Shown here one piece after another: positions 23,254 to 38,101 of a DNA stretch of 64,000 nucleotides (positions are counted from its first letter, which is position 1; the number at the start of each line of letters is the position of its first letter). The DNA is from Amphibalanus amphitrite (Eukaryota > Arthropoda > Thecostraca > Balanomorpha > Balanidae). The stretch covers positions 1 through 64,000 of the forward strand of contig NW_024881994.1 in the NCBI RefSeq assembly GCF_019059575.1, read 5' to 3'. The position numbers and the translations under genes were made by a program. The notes below the pieces were generated by a model. That model was not told the DNA's origin and made no database searches. It was given only the letters and a program-made list of their open reading frames with translations.

Positions 23254-24450
23254 CCCAGCACCGCCTGGGCTATTTCCGTGCCCACGACAGCCTGGGGGGG
23301 GGGGGGTCGGATCTGACCCCCCTTTTATCTCAAGAACCAATGGTCGTATCGAGCCACGCGAGGCGGCGTTCGAAAGGTCTTTACGAGACCTTCCCAAAGC
23401 ACACTTAGGATTTTAAGATTGAGTTCAACTTTCGGGTCAAGATCAGGTCAAAGATCAAATTCTGGGGTTTTGCATGATTAGGCTTACGGACAGCGGAATC
23501 GATAGCTGCTACTCGAAACTCACCAAAAATGACCTCAAAAACCTAGTGAAGGTACCATGTGCGTATAGGGGTCATACCAAGTACGGGTCAAGGTCAGGTC
23601 AGGTCACGAAAGGTCACGGTTTTCACTTTCTGCTACATGGGCGTGCGACACATGTTTTATGGCTTATTTTTCACGCGGAATCCGATGGTAATGGTTATAT
23701 GTGACCCCAAGTCACTGTGCTGGTGATAACTGTGCATTGAAAGCATAAAAAATCGTTTATACCATACAAAACTAAACGAGGGCTAAGAAAAAAAGTCAAT
23801 TTTCAACTTTTTATTTTTGACATAAAAATGCACTTTTCTAGACAAGCTTTGTCCCAGGAGTCTAGTTGTGCCATTTGTTTTCACATGCAATGTTCAGAAG
23901 AGGATTTAATTCATGAAAATGCTTATGACGTCATCATGCCCTATGCATGTTGGAGCCATTTTTGCAATTTGAGGGTCAAAAATTAAGATAGATAGTTGAA
24001 ATTTGGGACATCTAATGTTCTGATAGAGCTCTATAACACATATTCCGTTTTTTGGAAATTCTCAAAATTTTGGATTATATTATTAGCTGTTGTCCAAAAA
24101 ATATAGTTTTTTTATTTTTAGTGGTGAAAAACGCATTTTATGGAAAAACCGAGATGGCCATTTTAAATAACTCGTTGAGCTCCATCTATTCATGTCAAAC
24201 CTTGATTTTTGACGATTTTTTAAACATTTACCACTTTTTGACTGAAAACGCCATGTAGTTACATCACTAAAATCGATATATTTAAAAAAAAGTTTTTGAA
24301 AAAAAAATTCTTAAAAATTACACAGGAGACGCCAAATTGATGGGAGGAGAAGGTATCCCAAGCTTCAAGTTGATAGCGTAAGCGGTTCATGAATTATTCA
24401 AGAAAAACGGAGGGGGGACGGATCCGACCCCCCAGGCGGTCGCGGGTTAA
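23250..24450 (+). mobile_element. TTAA element, family D
   Basis: It starts TTAACCCAGCACCGCCTGGG, sharing its TTAA with the preceding element, and ends CCCAGGCGGTCGCGGGTTAA. Hairpin cores are GTCGGATCTGAC on the left and a GGATCC-centred core on the right, again between G- and C-runs. AGGTCAGGTCAGGTCA lies near 23591. No ORF of note. Confidence 0.8.
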
Positions 24451-24710
24451 TACCTAGTAGTTAATACCATAATAATGTATGTCACAGTTAGGTTCTTCTT
24501 AGCAGAACGTTGAGAGCCAGTTAATTGAGTCACGCTTTTATTTTTTCAGATTAGCCTCACTAGAATTAGATGATGCTCTTTTGCAAACAATGAAAGGTTT
24601 AGCTGAAGTGTCTGGTTGCTAAAATCACCTAACAACGTTTACCTTAGTGAAAAGTTACAGCGGGCTCATCGAGTGAGTGCTGAAGATCTATCTCTATTTT
24701 CTAGACAGTA
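24451..24710. other. Unassigned interval
   Basis: AT-rich, nothing recognised. Confidence 0.4.
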
Positions 24711-24714
24711 GTAG

Positions 24715-25366
24715 TGTCACGGTGGTATCATTTATTGCACTAATCTGGTTTTGCCTGCTTGTATGTATTCCTTCTCGCACTGTCCTTTATCTATGTTCGC
24801 GCTAACATGTCCGCTGCACAACCGCATGTCATGCCTGCTGTCTTACCCCCTTGTGCATACATGCTTCCCCAACGCTCACATGTGCTCGTCCGCATGACCG
24901 CATGCGCACTGCCCCTCGCTGGGAGCTGCATGTATTTCCGTCCTGACTGTCATTGGCTGTTTGTCTGTTTGCAGGTGCATGTTGCTTAGTTCTTGTTTCT
25001 CGACAATATACTCAGTCTGAGCACTCGGGACTGTTGGTGCCTCTAGAAGTGCGATCAGCTGAAGGCTGATGGAACGTCACATAAACAAGAACTAAGCAAC
25101 ATGCACCTGCAAACAGACAAGCAGCCAATGACAGTCAGGACGGAAATACATGCAGCTCCCAGCGAGGGGCAGTGCGCATGCGGTCATGCGGACGAGCACA
25201 TGTGAGCGTTGGGGAAGCATGTATGCACAAGGGGGTAAGACAGCAGGCATGACATGCGGTTGTGCAGCGGACATGTTAGCGCGAACATAGATAAAGGACA
25301 GTGCGAGAAGGAATACATACAAGCAGGCAAAACCAGATCAGTGCAATAAATGATACCACCGTGACA
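24715..25366. mobile_element. 652-bp near-perfect palindrome flanked by GTAG
   Basis: Arms of 284 bp (24715-24998 and 25083-25366) are inverted copies with only about two mismatches seen, around an 84-bp spacer. The outer ends are TGTCAC/GTGACA and both sides are flanked by GTAG (24711-24714 and 25367-25370), a probable 4-bp target duplication. The TG...CA ends suggest two LTR-like sequences joined head to head, or a foldback element. The 76-residue ORF in each arm is the same reading frame seen twice and has no recognisable family. Confidence 0.85.
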
Positions 25367-25616
25367 GTAGGACACAACGAACCAAATACAGTTAAAAGCA
25401 AGCCAAAAAACAAACTTTATAAGCATATGAATCATCAAGGCTGAACTAAGGGACGGGGAACTTTTTTGGATTTATAACATAGATATACCAATAAATTTTA
25501 TCAATCATTCAATCAAATTGTGTGAGCTGTGTCAATAAATTGCTTTAAACAACTAAGAAAAACATCGCTTCTGGAGTTCATCAAAAATTGAACTTTATTT
25601 AATATCATCATCAAAT

Positions 25617-26517
25617 TTAACCCTCGCCCGTATTGGTGTTTTTCCAGACGCGAACGTATAAGGGGGGGGGGTCCGTTGGACCCCCCCCCCTTGCCGTTTC
25701 GCCCCTGATCGAGCTAGAGCTTCGCGGAAAAAACGAGCGTGTTGCCCGTGACGAGAGGAAGCCGATGATACCTAATTTTAAGGTCCTAGGTCATTGGTTG
25801 ACCTTGCAGGTCAGGTCAATGACCCAAAAGTCGGGAAAATCGGAACCTGTTAGAACGTCGTAAAGTGTGGCTGCTATGAGGTTTTTCGGGGCGCTGATCA
25901 CGAATATCATGTTAGTTTTGATCACAGATGATGTCTTTATGCATTTAGTCCAGGTCGGGTCAGGTCAGGTCAGGTCAACCAGTAGGGGTCCTGCCGGGTA
26001 TTCCTAGTAGGTGTCAACCGCCTCTGACAGCTTCGTAACATGTTACGAAGGCACCAAAACTACTTCGTAAATGTTCATATGGTTGCTAAATTCGAATTCA
26101 GCTCCAAAAACTGGCCTAGAAACATGTAAAACTCGAAAAAGTGAACCGAGGTCACCAAAGGTCAATGACCTGACCTGACCTTCAGGTGACCTTGACACCC
26201 ACCCTAATGCATGGGGGCAACATCATATCACATGTTTGAACGCTTGAAACCACGAAAAGACTGCAAACGCGCGGCTAATGCGAGCCGACATACGCCGAAT
26301 CGCGATTCCGGCCAAACATGGTCTCGAAAAGTAGGTCACAGGTCAAAGGTCATTGGGGTCAGGGTCATGAAATTTTCAGGGTAGGTGTAAAATTGATAAA
26401 CGCGAGGGTACTGAAAGTTTCGTTGCGATCGGCCGCTTTTTACGCGAGTTATTCGCGAAAAACCATGGGGGGGGGGGTCCGTTCGACCCCCCCCCCCCCT
26501 ATACGGGCGAGGGTTAA
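25617..26517 (+). mobile_element. TTAA element, family C copy 2
   Basis: TTAA lies at 25617-25620 and 26514-26517. The ends are TTAACCCTCGCCCGTATTGG and ATACGGGCGAGGGTTAA. The hairpin cores TCCGTTGGA (left) and TCCGTTCGA (right) sit between long G- and C-runs. The interior has an AGGTCAGGTCAGGTCA cluster near 25960. No ORF of note. Confidence 0.9.
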
Positions 26518-27564
26518 TATCAAATCTAATCTACTTATATCACACCTGCAAGCACTGAGCTATATGTTTTTAGGCATTTAACAAATATAAGATATTAAAT
26601 TAGAATAGTATTCCGTTACATAATTGGGACAATATGTTCTCGCTAAGAGTGGGTTGGCAGATAATTCTCTTTGAGCTTTTATGTAGGTCGTCATAATTTT
26701 AATAACAGCGCTTAACGGCACATGGATTAAATAGATCAAGGCAGGTAAATAGCTGGCTTAATTAGCGCTGAAGGCAGTGCTGACCGGGATATTGCATTTT
26801 GACGCGGTAACGAGGCACTCGGGTGCGCGGTGAACAATGTGCTCGTGACGCGCTGTGGAGAGGGGCGCTCAAACGGGAGAGGGCTTTATCGGGCGGTGTT
26901 CGGACCAGCGCCGGCGGCTATTACACGGCGCTCCAGACAGGAGGGTGCTGCAGGTGACCTCGGTAACAGATCAGAGGGAGATGCCAATAGGACAGACAGA
27001 ATTAATGAGCCTTCACAGTTGGGCTGAGTGGACGGTGGCGTCAAAGTCACATTGCTGCGAATATAACCAGCTTTGAGTGAACTTTGAGTGAGGCGCTGTT
27101 TCACATATCAATATCTGCTTATAACGTCTACAATGTGCCTGACATACCACAAACAGTTACCCGAAGAGTTGCGTTGTCTATCAAGGCGCCTACACATATG
27201 CAAAAAAGAAGATAATTAGTGCCGGGGACTGGGAAGGAGGATATTTTTTAAAGAGCACTAATTCAACCTCACCAAACGCCATGAGCACCTCTTGACTCTT
27301 GAAGCTCCTCTCTGAAGCCTGACTTCTCTTATCTGGATGACGGCTGCACACCAAGATGAATACCTCGCACCTGACGTGAGGTATTCACGTGAGCTTACCG
27401 CTGCCCCGGTCGGCTGACACGGGAGATCTCGGCGGACGGGCGGTAGTGATGGTGGATCACGGCAGCGCGATGGACGCCCAGCCGCTCCTACCGCGGCCAA
27501 CAGTCTCTCAGCGGATGGATCATGGTCTGACGCGCAGTGAGGCGCAGCCGTCCCGGCCCATACT
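26518..27564. other. Unassigned interval
   Basis: AT-rich to about 26750, then moderately GC-rich. No gene recognised. Confidence 0.4.
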
Positions 27565-28436
27565 TTAAAGGTAGTGTGCCACCTTTGAAAGATTTCCCGT
27601 TTTATTTTTCCTAGGATAAGAAGCTTCTGTTTTTACCTAATATCGCAAAAAAATCAAAAATGGGCCTGGAATAGTGCCTTTTTCGCCTAAAAGTTTATCG
27701 GTTTTTAGATATGTATAACAACTGTAGGTAGTGGGCTCACCTGCAAACAGGCGTCGGGCAACAATCGCGAATGCGGCGCACTTGTGACAATAAGCAAAGG
27801 TCATTATAGTGTTACGACCATACGACGTACGGGAATGAGTTATCAGCTGTCTAATCGTAGACAACACAATGTCGAGCCTTAAACTGTAAGCCTGTATTGG
27901 TATTGTTTCTTAAATTTGGCTGTCGAACATTGATTTGTGGTTTGAAATATGATTTTATGTAAAATAATTGATATGAAACAGCCGTCTCTTAAGTTATGAC
28001 CCCATTACACCACACGCAAGTGGCAGAAATGACAATGATCAGCTGACGCATTTTTCTTGGCCGAAGTCAGAGCGCGCGGCCCGACGCACCACGCGTATTT
28101 GGAAATTCCGACCTCGACGAGCATCAGAAGCCACCTAACAGGCGTGTTCGAAACCGCAGGAGATGATGATGAACGGGTTTATCGAAACTTGATTGGATAA
28201 GCCTATCGGTAATAGCGATTTTAGTGTGTGCATTTATTGTTCATAGTGGTGTGAAATGTGGTTGGGGTACGACTGACAACCCGTCGGGGCGAATTTCGCA
28301 CTGGGGTACTCAAAATTTGAAGAATTTAAGACGTTTCCATAAGTTTTGAAGGTATGGATAAGTTCTAAAAATCCGGTTCTCCTTATCCGGGTCATTAACT
28401 CCATATGGTCCAAGAAAGCTGGCACACTACCTTTAA
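27565..28436. mobile_element. MITE with AGGTAGTGTGCCA termini at TTAA (or TA)
   Basis: The left end is TTAAAGGTAGTGTGCCA and the right end TGGCACACTACCTTTAA, a perfect 13-bp inverted repeat inside TTAA at 27565-27568 and 28433-28436. Because the bases next to TTAA are also complementary, the duplication could be TTAA (piggyBac-like) or TA (Tc1/mariner-like). It lacks the G-run hairpins of the CCC-type families. No transposase is encoded. Confidence 0.75.
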
Positions 28437-28534
28437 CGGCCCATTGCACGGGCCGCGCAGCACTCGTGGGCAGAACAGGTGTCAGTGCTGGGGGCGAAGA
28501 ACGGTTGGATACGGGATAAGATACATTGGCATTG

Positions 28535-30756
28535 TTAACCCGCGCATGACTGGGGGGGGGGGCTCTACAGAGCCCCCCTCCCGTTTTTCAGCAATATCTT
28601 CTAAACCGTTTGACGGATCAACACGAAACTTGCGGTACCTTCAACGGCATCAATTTGACACCTTGTGTTAAAATTTCAACTTTCTAGTTACTATAGTTTG
28701 ACCGGAAATGACGTCAGAGTGACGTCATGTCGGCCGATTTTCATGCAAAATACTGAATTACGGCAAACGCTCTCAAGAGCTCAGTTTTAAAGCTATATCC
28801 ATTTTCTTTGCATGAGTGGACTACAAATACACGTAGATATCAAACTGCTATCTCGAATTTTCGATATTTTGAAAATTTTGAAAAACATGGATTTACAATT
28901 ACAAAAAATATATTTTTTATTTTTTTTTAGTTTTTGACTTTTCGCAAAAACCGGAATATATGTGATACAACACACACTGATGAACTACATTTGCAAGTTT
29001 TAGCCGAATATCTTCAAAAATAGCCAAGTTATTCGCATTATCCCTCGCCGGCCGAGGGGGGGGGGGGGCCGGGTGCCGCCCCCATAGGGTTTTTTCACGA
29101 TAGCTCCGAACACGCTGGCGATAGAGAGCTGAAACTTGGCATACCTGACCTTTGATCCAAGCCGGATCTTTTGACACCAACTGCATTTTTGAGTCAGGTC
29201 AGGTCACTGACCTATGACGTCATAAGTGAACCTCTGCACGGTCTTCAGATGTCGCAACTTCGCAACGCCCTCACTGCCAGAGGAGATGTCACAGGGAAAT
29301 GAAACTTGCAGGATCTAGTATCCATTATGAGTCCCACAACTTGTATATCTCGGATTTTTCCTAAAGGTCATATGAGGTCAGGTCATTTTCGTGACCTCAC
29401 CATTATAAGTCAATGGGGAAAAATGAAAACTGCTATTCTGGCGCCGGGAACGATCTCCAACTATCTCAAGCGCACAGAATCGTGATTTGATGCACTCCTT
29501 GCAAGGTTAGATGCGTCACTTTTGCAATGTTGACCTTGCGTGACGTCATTTATGACGTCATCAAGGTCATATTAGTTTTTCGTCAATAACTCTTGATCAA
29601 ATAGAGCTAGCGAGTCACGGAAGCCACCAATGGACTCAGGAAGGCCTGCCGAATCGAATGATATGCGACATGACCTCTTTCGACCAACTTCGTGACCTTG
29701 GGGTGCTGACCTAACCTTGACCTGAGGTCAACACCCCAAGTTGACCTGACCCGGACAAAAAGTATATCATTCGACGCGCCTGGGCGAGGCGAATACGATG
29801 CTGCCAAAATCGGCGCTCTGCGGCCGTCTTTTTTTGCGAAGTTATTCACCAAAAACTGAACCGTACCTTGGGGCACTTGACCTGACCTCAGAGGTCACCG
29901 GTTGACCTAGGACCTTAAAATCGGGTACCAATCTCTGCGTCTCGTAACGGCGCACACGCTCGTTTTTTTCCGCGACGCGCTAGCTCCACCAGGGGCGAAA
30001 CGGCGAGGGGGGGGGGTCGTGCCCGCCCCCCCCTCGGCCGGCGCGTATGTAGAAAACCAATAGGTCCGGCGAGGGTTATTGTCAAAATTTTACAATTTTA
30101 TGTTTTTTTTCAAATCCATTTTTTCAGTACGTTTTTGACGTCATACAGCAATATAAATTACACCATCGTGTTCCTGAGCTCAAACTACATCTGATAGGCA
30201 CCTTTTTTGTTGAAAAATCTCATTTTCAAAATTTGAACTTTTCTGACCTGAAAGTGACCTGACATCCGGTAAATTTAGCTGACAATGACCTCACATGACA
30301 CAGACGACACTATTTTCGAAAGCTACGAGTAAAATGGACCATAAAACATGCGTCACGTGACCGATACATGATATACAATGTTCATGACCTAGGATGACCT
30401 GGCCTTGACCTTAAAAATTCGAAATAAAAGTTCGGTACCCTCAGGGTATCTAAGGCATCCGTCCAGGAGTGCGTAAACCAAAAATGAGCCTGATCGGACC
30501 GGCCGTTCGGTGGTCAGAGCCTAAATTGTGAACTAGCAAAAATGTCGATAATTTTTACTTTGACCTGACCTGTGACGTCATCGGTGACCTTGAGGTCAAT
30601 GAAAATAGGTTTCGTTCGACAGTTTTTCCAGGGCTATCAGACACCGTTTGAATTTTGACGATCGGCCCAGTAGTTTCGGAGATAGGAGGGGGCTCTGGAG
30701 AGCCCCCCCCCCAGTCACTCGCGTTATGGAAAATACCCCAGTCATGCGCGGGTTAA
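28535..30756 (+). mobile_element. TTAA element, family G, host of a nested family H copy
   Basis: The ends TTAACCCGCGCATGACTGGGG and CCCCAGTCATGCGCGGGTTAA form a 20-bp perfect inverted repeat. Hairpin cores are GCTCTACAGAGC on the left and GCTCTGGAGAGC on the right. It is interrupted at 29038-30079. Part of its interior is an inverted relative of family B (the 'ccggaatatatgtgata' segment near 28950). No ORF of note. Confidence 0.85.
29038..30079 (+). mobile_element. TTAA-type element, family H, inserted at TTAT
   Basis: The ends are CCCTCGCCGG on the left and CCGGCGAGGG on the right, flanked on both sides by TTAT (29038-29041 and 30076-30079) rather than TTAA. G- and C-run hairpins are present inside each end, although the cores are less symmetrical than in other families. 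Many AGGTCA/TGACCT words occur, for example near 29190, 29370 and 29710. Confidence 0.75.
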
Positions 30757-33700
30757 TGCCTTCTGAATCGATTTTTATGTTGAAGTTTTGTGGAGATGAG
30801 CATTGCAGCTCTTCATAGAATGCTTTTGAAAACGATTTCAACGTTTCAATGAAGTGGGTTCATTAAGGAATCCCGTGGATGGTGTGAAGGCACGAGCATG
30901 CAATTGGCATTCTTCAATTGGCTTTCTTCGCACATAAATGTCAATAGAATGATGTTACGTCTCTCTGGTGTGTGGCGGAACAGCCAGCCGGAGAGTTCTC
31001 GGGAATCCAGCCGTCAGGCCATCTGATCAGCATAATTTTGATGACGTGTTTTTTCGATGTGGACAATTGTCATTCCGAGCAGCCGGAACGCCTGTTGGCG
31101 CCGCTGTAAACACGTCCAACGTGTGCCGCGCCTGTCACCGAAATAAATGCAAATGCCCGTAGAGCCGACCCGTCACCGACTGTGAATCTGTCACGCCTCT
31201 CTGACAGCCCCGCGGTGCTGGTAGTGTGTGCGGAGCGCGGTCCAGAGAGCTTTACGGACGGCTCAAACCGCCTCCATGTTCATATTGATTTGAACTGTGA
31301 TCATATTGATGTAAAAACGTGAGATTCAGGTGATGTGCTTGCTCAGGTGATGCTAGAGGTCAGTCATGGCCAAGTCATGGCACCAATCCGTGTTTCTGAA
31401 TGTGATTTATTCTCTTCATTTTTATAACAATGCTGTGCTGCTGAGTTACAATGCGTTGTATATAGGACAAACGAGGCACCCCACAAGCTTCACGTCGACG
31501 AAAGAGTTGGCGGGGGGCTAATGCCATGCAGTTTGTAACTGGTTGTTCAATGTTCATTGATAAGCGAATGTCGTCATTAACTGCTTACTCTTAATTGTGT
31601 GTGCTGGTAAAAAAGAACGACATAAATTCCGCAGAGTAGCGTAGAGAGAGGCATAATCGGGTGGCATAATCGGGTTAGGAAATCAGAGAAACACTTTTTC
31701 CCTGTGTTTCCTCTAGCGTCCTATCCTCCTGCATTCGTCATTGGCCGTATCACGCGTAATTGCGTCGAAGGTAAACTGTATGATAAAGGAATTTATGTTT
31801 ATTTCGCGTGTTTTACTGCGACCGAAAGAACGTGACACGTGGACTGCAATCACACTGCAAGCTTCAATAAACGGCACGGTTTTTGGTCCTCGTCGCTTCT
31901 ATCCCTGAAACTATTTCGGTTGAGGCCGTTGTTGACAAACGCAATAAGCCTGGCCGGAACAAACGTCTCATTTTTCAACCTTGTTTTGCTTCTTAGTGTG
32001 GGAATTTTGTTTGGGTGCTGTGGCGGTTTCGTTGTTCATTGTTTTCAGCCCGAAGGTAAAAAGGAAGTTTGCTGGGTTAAATTCGGATTTGGAGGGGAAA
32101 TGCTGCAGCATTCACAGAAAGTTTACAAAAAAAAAAAGAAACATCATGATGTGTGCGATTCAATTATACCACGCTACATATGTATGTGACTATATAAAGC
32201 AACACTTTTTTTTTGTCGGCGAAATGCATGCCCATTTTGCGGCCTGTGTAGTTCCAGCAAATCAGTGTTTTGCAGCTGATAATTATCATTTTAATCAGTT
32301 GTTCAGTCAGTCAGTGGACACTAGAGAGTAAAAATACAGAAGCATGCCGGCTGGTAATTATCCGATGAAAACATACCATCACATGCTGAAAGTACATACG
32401 TACACTCCGCACAATGTGACAATGTGCATTTTTTTGTGACAAATAGGGCGCAAAACACACGATGATTCTTCATGCAATGCAAGGAAACGTGATGGCCTGA
32501 ACGATGTAAAATCGTACAATGCATGATTTACTCCACCTTTTTACTCTATAACAGATAACACTAGTTTTTTCTCAGTTTCAGGGAGTCGTTTACTGTTGTT
32601 TTCTAGAGACTGAACCGACCAGTCCAGCGTGGTGCCCATCCTTGGCGAAGGCTAATGGCAGTGACCGCCCGCGCCACCACCGTCTCTCACAAGTGTCACG
32701 CACGTCAGGGTATATCTGGCTCGGGTGACGGGACTGCCATGTAGGCCACGACGAACACTGAGCGGCAATTAGGGGCCGCCGCCATGGGTAAAAGCCGAAC
32801 CCATTCGATTGGCGACGAGCGGGCGATGGGGAGCGATTTACGCAGGTCTACTCATGACTGTGTAGATGAAAACAGCACTTCTGTTATTCATAACTGGTGT
32901 TATTTTCCTACTTATGATTATTCCAAATACCCGGAAAGATCAAGTATTGTCAATAAAAGGTAGCATACCTTCTCAGTATCGGTCACATAAATAGACCTGT
33001 GGCGATGAATGCTTCTGTTAATAAAGGCCAATATAAGAACCAAGATTAATCGAACAAATTCAATTTACATTCCCGACCGGGCTTGAGCCGATTCAAAATA
33101 GAATACTCCGAAAACGTGCTGCACGGTGGCTATAATTATAATTTAACGGCCTGCAGCGCCGCGGTGGTGCGGTCGGTTTGTTTCAATTGTGGACGACGCG
33201 CGGCGAGCAGCGCCAGACACGACCGGAGACCCAAACCAGAGCCGCATGGCGGCGCTGAGCGGCCCGTGACGTCACCGTCGACCTACGTCGCGTGTCGCCG
33301 CTGGGCAGATGTGTGCCGTGTCGGCCCGGGCGGCCACCGGTGACCGGCAGAGGGGCGCCGCCGTGTCGGAGGGACTCTGTCGTACGGGCCGGGTCGGGCC
33401 GTCCGGCCGTCCGGCCCGCTCTCCACTCAAAGTTCACGCCCGAGGGCAGGCGGCATTGATCTGTAGCTGGAGAAGTGACGTCACACCTCCCTGCGGACGG
33501 CGGCCCGGTTAGTGCGTCACCGCTCGGCCAGCCGCTCTCGCCGCACTTCTCGGGACGGCCGATTACCGGCGAATTCAACTCTAGCTCTTGGGCCGACTTT
33601 AGCTGCCCTTATAACCGAAGGTCTATCCTTGTATTATAATGTCACCCCACTTGCACCCCACGCCATTGCTTGGTAAATAGGAATTTTTGACGGGTTAAAT

Positions 33701-34188
33701 ATACGTATTGCAAATTTTATTTTCGGACATGATGTCGAAAACCGTTCTAGCAAAGAAGCTGAAAAAAAAATCAGTTATGAATCAGTAATCGCATTATTCG
33801 AACTATCGAAGTAGGAGGGCATGGGCTGCATTCTTTTTACCCAACACATGCATTTAGATGATAACTGCCGCCCGCGTTTCTATCACAATATTGAATGCAT
33901 ACCTACGGCATAATTACTTGATAACTAAGGCTGCGTTTATCACATCATCATCAGATGCGGACTACAGGCTACGACCGCAAAGTATTGTCTGCCTTTCATT
34001 CTTATACTTCTCAATGAACATTCAAAGAATCACTTAATGTGTTGTTGGTGCCTGGAATTTCTACCTATAAGCAATCGACTGGGCTTCTCACACCATTCCC
34101 TATCTTTTTCTTTACCTACATTTATATATGCCATCGCTGCAATCCATTAGCGCTGTCATTTGTCATAAGTTATTGGTTGATCAATGTT
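30757..34188. other. Unassigned interval of 3.4 kb
   Basis: The longest stretch without an assignable element on this side. GC-rich islands occur at about 32620-32830 and 33140-33580; the rest is AT-rich. Short ORFs occur but none resembles a family I know, and no spliced gene could be built. It may be single-copy host DNA. Confidence 0.4.
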
Positions 34189-36461
<2,273 letters not shown>

Positions 36462-36556
<95 letters not shown>

Positions 36557-36558
36557 TG
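36462..36558. repeat. (AT)n microsatellite, about 97 bp
   Basis: Nearly pure AT dinucleotides, with a single phase slip near 36549. Confidence 0.97.
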
Positions 36559-36559
36559 T

Positions 36560-36740
36560 TGCGGGCCAAGTGCGAAGGCTAGTCCATTCGCGAATGGCCT
36601 AGTCCAAGTGCGATAACGCACTTGGACTAGGCCGTTTGCGAATGGACTAGTCCATGTGCGTTATTGCAGTTGGCCTAGGCCGTTTGCGAATGGATGGGCG
36701 TTTATGCTCCCAGTCCAAGTGCGAAGTCAGGCCAAGTGCG
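36560..36740. repeat. Palindrome cluster (CCATTCGCGAATGG and GTCCAAGTGCG types)
   Basis: A perfect 14-bp palindrome CCATTCGCGAATGG lies at 36584-36597. It is followed by GTCCAAGTGCG-ATAA-CGCACTTGGAC, then two CCGTTTGCGAATGG variants with CTAG-containing linkers. Two halves of the cluster form a roughly 29-bp-arm hairpin (36584-36645) with few mismatches. The same module recurs at 38102-38212. Confidence 0.85.
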
Positions 36741-36989
36741 AAATATCCAGCAAAGTGACGTCAACTTGGCAAGTCAACTTGGCATGTGCATTGTGCAAAG
36801 TCCCGTGTGAAATGATGCGTGCAAAGTATTGGTAACTCAACCACTGATCGGATCAGTGAAATAAAGGATTAGTGCGATTACAGCCTGCTTTCCGTAATTT
36901 CCGATACTGTTTTATTCTCAGCCGATAAAACGGAGGCATTCGAACCCTAATCCACTTAAAAACATGGGTTCCGTGAGTACGGGTCGGAA

Positions 36990-37324
36990 TTACAACCCTA
37001 ATCCTCCCGTAATCCGCTATGTCTCAAAGTGCCCATGGAAACCGGGTCAGTGTCACCCTTACTACATCCTGAAAGTTTCATATCGATTGTCAACAGCTGT
37101 AGCTTTGGTGCAAGTGCAAACTTTTTCGGAGGTGGCGTCACTTAACCTGGCCTGGTGACCTGACCTTAGGTCATCTGGAGTCAGCATTTTCGCACAATGT
37201 GCGCAGAATATGGGAGAAAAGGTATACAAAATTTGGCTTTGCTGCGCGCCGCCGTTTTCTCGTGATCTGTGAAAAACCACAGGGGGGTTGAAAGCAACCC
37301 CCCCTGCAGTGCGCGTATTGTTAA
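36990..37324 (+). mobile_element. Right-end remnant of a TTAA element
   Basis: It ends with a G/C-run hairpin (core GTTGAAAGCAAC) and then GCAGTGCGCGTATTGTTAA at 37306-37324. Upstream are a GCGCGCCGCCG block, TGACCTGACC words and 'cctgaaagtttc', all typical of this element class. No matching left end was found. Confidence 0.6.
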
Positions 37325-38080
37325 ATGCAATGCAACACAACAGTTTTTCGAACACTCACCGCACCGCACTCACCACACACAAGCCGCACCGTCCCGGTAC
37401 ACCACATCAGAGCAGAATGAATCGAGCGCCACAAACTCGACCAAGGTCAGGTCGGGTCATCAGCGGGGAGCCCGGAGCACGGTACTAATGGTCTCCGCAC
37501 ACCACGCGACTCTCCGCTGTTCGAAGGTCACGGGGATATTTGACCTCCCCAGATCCAGATCGGTGGCCGAAGCCTGGCCAGCGGCAACACGTTGCTATAA
37601 TTTCCGCGTTGTGCAGGGTTCAGCGGAAAGTCACATCCCGCATGGACCAGGTGTGTGGAGACCTTAACCCAGAGTTGCGCCAGCTCGCAGATCTGCTCCG
37701 GAGAACAAACTCAACATATAGACGCAGTGGCGTCGCCACGGATTTTCGACTAGGGGATCTGGTCGGACGGTCAGTCAAAGTAACCCCCACCAAATACTGA
37801 AAACTCCTCGGATTTAGACAATTTTATTTTGAGAATGCACCAAAATCGTTTTTAAAATATTTTATTTTATTCTTGATCGATTTTCGTGGCCAAAAGTGTG
37901 TGTGGGGGGGAGGGGGGGGGCGTCGGACCGGCACAACTATTTTCAAGAATGTGTGTGTGTGTGGGGGGGGGGGTCCGGACCCCTCCGACCCCCCCCGTCG
38001 GCGACGCCCCTGCATCGACCAGCGGTCCCCCATTCATTCGGAATCGTACCCCAATCCGAGGATCCATGCTTCCGGCGGCT
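37325..38080. other. Unassigned interval with a G-rich stretch
   Basis: GT/G-rich and C-rich runs at 37897-38000 ('ggtccggacccctccgacccccccc') resemble the G-run hairpins elsewhere, but no TTAA terminus was seen. No gene recognised. Confidence 0.4.
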
Positions 38081-38101
38081 AAGTGCAACGCCACAAGCCC
38101 G

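Noticed and set aside
24759-25322. Two identical 76-residue ORFs on opposite strands taken as a duplicated gene
   Set aside because: They are the two arms of the palindrome; no family resemblance, and the duplication is structural.
37896-38010. A further TTAA-element terminus at the G-rich stretch
   Set aside because: G- and C-runs with a GGTCCGGACC core are present, but there is no TTAA or CCC-type end next to it, so it was left unassigned.
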